64,000 bases of DNA, from positions 2,782,549 through 2,846,548 of the forward strand of contig OX595990.1 in assembly GCA_951394045.1 (NCBI GenBank), given 5' to 3'. Origin of the DNA: Nitzschia sp. DOCU1. Its lineage: Eukaryota > Bacillariophyta > Bacillariophyceae > Bacillariales > Bacillariaceae. Of this stretch, positions 61,329-64,000 are shown piece after piece (position 1 is the first letter of the stretch; the number at the start of each line of letters is the position of its first letter). The notes under the pieces were generated by a model. That model saw only the letters and a list, made by a program, of their open reading frames with translations, was not told the DNA's origin and did not search any database. The position numbers and the translations under genes were made by a program.

Positions 61329-63392
61329 CTATTTAACTACTGTCTGCCCCATTATTTTTATTTGATGTTCGGGGGTTGTTTTCTTGATGTTTTTGTTCTT
61401 TCGGTGGATTGCTCCTTTTCTTTCTTTTTCTGATTTATTGTTTCTTTTTCTAGGGTGGTGTTGGTGGCAGTGGTGGAGGTGGTGGTGGGTTGGCTTCTCT
61501 TGCACGAATGCTGGGACGGATAGCTGGCTCATTAAGATTGATCCAGTTCTGCAAAGGTAAGTTGTCGTCAGGCGTTGTGGCCAGGTGTGCTTCCACTGAT
61601 GGAAGGAAGATGTATCGTCACACATGTTCGGTCTTTGCGTGTACAGTATGTTGAGTTCACGATGAATCTGACGGCGGTGTCGTTCCTTAATTTCAGCTGG
61701 AGTGCTTCCAAATCTGACCTTGTTCCGAGACTTCCAAATTTTTAACCACCATGTGACGCCGTGTGTTGCGAGTGATTTGGACCATGCGCGTCCTGATGTT
61801 CCTGTCCCCATGCCGTTGGTTGTTGATAGTAGGTGATCTTGTTGAAGACGGCTCCAGCCGGCTGAGAGGCGTCCGCGGAGTGGCTGATCCCATCCCATTT
61901 CATTTTGTTCCCGAACCAATTGGTGGTATTTCTCAGGATACAGAGCAGGAGGTAGAGGGGCGCCGATCTCGAGAAGCCATTGTTCCATGCCTTCTTTCAT
62001 GATCTTAATAAGCCACGGGTCGCTTGATAATTGAGGGACGGATAGGATGTCGTCAATGCTCTTGAGGTAGTCTGTACGCCATGTGGCAGCTGTGTTTCCG
62101 GGGCACCTGACGATATGATTGTTGTCTTCCATTTCAGCATTGCAGGAGAAACACGATGGGTCTTTCCTCTTATCATTACGGTGTGCAATGTGACCTGTCG
62201 GTGCGTGGCGGAACAGATGTTTTACCAAAGTTGACTGATGGGTGCGGTGTGCCGAGAGGGCGCCACTGTGGGCAGCCCAGTCGATGCTGTTGGCCAGGTG
62301 TGGGTCCCACTCGAATCGTCGGCTGAGGTAGGATTTCAAATAGGGCCATGTTGCCGCGTCTCGAATTTCTGTCTTGAAGTTAGCGGAGATGGTTCCTTGT
62401 TTGCTGTCCAGGGTGGCCCCAGTGGAAGGAAAGTGATAAGCTGTGGGGACTGGGTCCGGGTTCTCGTGGAGATATTGGAGGGCCAGACGAGCGCGGGATG
62501 CTGTGTTGATTTGTGCAGGGACAGAGATGGGTCCTGGTGGTTGCGTGTCGGTTGTGTGGAAGATGCTATGGCACGCCCGGATACGACCCCGAACCCCTTT
62601 GAGGGAGATATGGAGGACGTTGGTCACATCCCAATCTGGCCACAGAGTGTTGCTTGGGACTTCATACGAGTATTTCAGGTGGGCTTTGATGTGTGTGAAC
62701 AAGCCTTTGCTATCCGTGTGAATTTTCAGCGGCTGTTGAGGTGGTACCGTATCGTCCCCTTCTAGCAGTAGGAGAAACCGTGTAAGTGACAGGTGACCGT
62801 ACACTTTTGCCCTCATGAGACTAGGTTGAAATCCTGGTGCAGATCCACGGCATTTTGCGACCCACGTTCCCTCGGTATTGCATAGTTGCCATCCAAAGCT
62901 GGCTGTCGTGCCTTGTACTTCTCCGCTTGAGCCTCCGATGCCTGTGCAGGTTGAATACCACTCTCTGGAGAATGGTGTTTCCAAGTGAGACAGGAGATGA
63001 CGTTCCCATGGGGCCATGGCGGCGACGATGGCATGCAGATCGGTGGGGAGTGGAACAGCGTTGTTTGCTGGGGGGACCATAGGTGTCCAATGGTCCAGGC
63101 GTAGTGTTGTGGATGGGAATGCTATTCGAGTGATGGATGCGGGGACACTGTCGTCGGGCAGGTGGTTGCACGGCGTTCCAGCTACCGAGAATCGATGGTG
63201 GTGGATTGCTTGGTTGCGCCGACTCCTTGCCTTTGAGTGGTGGCAACGCCGTTCGACTGATGCGAACCCTTCCGACGTAGACGGATCGTTTGCGTTACAC
63301 ACGGGATTGTGTGTGGAATTTTGTGTGGAGTATTTTGAGTCTATTTTCACGGTAGAGAGCAGAGTGCGCCAAAAGTAACTTGGGTGGTGCAA
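61329..63392 (-). mobile_element. Truncated retroelement fragment with RNase H-like domain
   Basis: A minus-strand frame of 687 codons has no obvious ATG start, as expected for a 5'-truncated copy. It contains an RNase H-like stretch (FGWQLCNTEGTWVAKC, then MRAKVYGHLSLTRFLLLLEG and PLKIHTDSKGLF) and downstream a Cys/His knuckle (SCFSCNAEMEDNNHIVRCPG), typical of the C-terminal end of non-LTR-type retroelement polyproteins found in diatoms. No reverse transcriptase precedes it. In the AEaYG-type helix the catalytic Glu is Lys (AKVYG), so the RNase H is probably inactive. The final 60 residues are low complexity (His/Lys). No poly(A) tail was recognised. Confidence 0.6.
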
Positions 63393-63767
63393 ACTATATT
63401 GCTAGTACTAGCCCTCTTGCGATTGTCCCACGGAACAAAGTATCGTACTACTCCAACCTGTAATTAGGAAAGGGGCCATTATCCATCCTAACTTTGGCGC
63501 GCGCGTTGGACGTCGTAGGGCATATCGAATATGGCGTTGAACGAGCACAGCCAACACGACGTCTTGCCTATGCGCATGAAACAAAACTATCGGAAGTAGG
63601 GCGAAATCCTTCCGTCGAATTTGTTGCATGGAAGTTAGAAGCAAAACAATCACAATATGTGCGATGACGCCCAAGTTGCATGCTTCTAGTTGATTTTGTG
63701 GTATACAGTCGGTGAAAAAAAGGTCAAACACCTTACTAGAGATAACTCAAGCTAAAAAGGAAAGAAG
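63393..63767. other. Intergenic before the right-edge gene
   Basis: 375 bp with GCGCGCG at about 63497. No gene seen; probable promoter of the plus-strand gene at 63768. Confidence 0.4.
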
Positions 63768-64000
63768 ATGTGGAAACGATACAACCACGCCATCGAAAGC
63801 CAACAATACCATGAGGGATTCCAGCCGCTTAGCGAACCGAACGGTGAAGTCTCATCATATGCGGAGGTAAGAAGAATGCTCGCCTGCGATTTCACATCTC
63901 GTGATGCAGGATGACTGACTTGTTCTCTGTAATTGATCAAATATTGACAGGCATGGAGAATTCTTGGAACGTACATTGATTGTACACCAACCGATGACGA
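63768..64000 (+). CDS. Unknown protein, 5' part of a gene truncated by the window edge
   Basis: ATG 63768 opens exon 1 (63768-63866, 33 codons), which ends GCGGAG|GTAAGA. An 84-nt intron ends TTGACAG at 63950, and exon 2 continues in frame (AWRILGTYIDCTPTDD) to the window edge. The splice is phase 0 with good signals and keeps the frame open. The product starts MWKRYNHAIESQQYHEGF, a hydrophilic stretch without signal peptide. Too little is visible to recognise a family. Confidence 0.5.

Noticed and set aside
62238..62765. Plus-strand frame of 175 codons
   Set aside because: Opposite the retroelement fragment; no domain and Gly/Val/Trp-rich composition typical of a shadow.

Overview
The window looks like nuclear DNA from a diatom, probably a pennate one; the species cannot be fixed from sequence alone. 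Four things support this. Genes are compact with short GT-AG introns, mostly 75-105 nt. Seven proteins start with a signal peptide whose cleavage site is followed by an AF-type (ASAFAP-like) motif, the plastid-import signal of red-lineage secondary plastids. Several lineage-typical families are present (the DUF6824 'DVLCGRGG' protein, diatom-style ankyrin and RNI-like leucine-rich proteins, and a paralogue pair sharing an RDRIRCY motif). Intergenic DNA is rich in TAGTAC/CTACTA microrepeats and in the palindrome CTACCGGTAG.

Layout. 1-11 kb: a coiled-coil fragment, a small three-exon gene with a 19-nt microexon, two RDRIRCY paralogues, and a large H15-DDT-WHIM-PWWP chromatin protein. 11-17 kb: a PH-like/ankyrin/R-SNARE-like protein, a DUF5672-like type II membrane protein and a Golgi-type sulfotransferase. 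17-27 kb: two divergent paralogous TKL-type kinases flanking a small unknown gene, a fatty-acid-hydroxylase-family protein and an LRR protein. 27-37 kb: UBC13, then plastid proteins (DUF2358, thioredoxin, ArgJ and a membrane-domain/ferredoxin-NADP-reductase fusion), with a coiled-coil protein and an ankyrin protein. 38-41 kb: a secreted Cys-rich, possibly GPI-anchored protein and a small unknown. 41.9-48.4 kb: a mobile-element island encoding a DDE-like plus 3'-5' exonuclease protein, damaged by one stop and one 1-base frameshift. 49-57 kb: a membrane RING-H2 protein, uroporphyrinogen-III methyltransferase, a plastid 2Fe-2S ferredoxin-like protein, a broken CRAL-TRIO gene, plastid ATP synthase gamma and a histidine phosphatase. 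58-64 kb: a DUF6824 protein, a retroelement RNase H fragment, and the start of an unknown gene running off the right edge.

Several genes have linked roles. FNR, the ferredoxin-like protein, thioredoxin and ATP synthase gamma belong to photosynthetic electron and energy flow. The methyltransferase makes the siroheme precursor used by ferredoxin-dependent nitrite and sulfite reductases, and ArgJ assimilates the resulting nitrogen into arginine. The most notable items are the membrane-domain/FNR fusion, the exonuclease-bearing mobile element with its duplicated ends, the SNARE-tailed ankyrin protein, and a paralogue pair whose shared intron differs by 2 nt in position. All splice models are read from sequence and untested.
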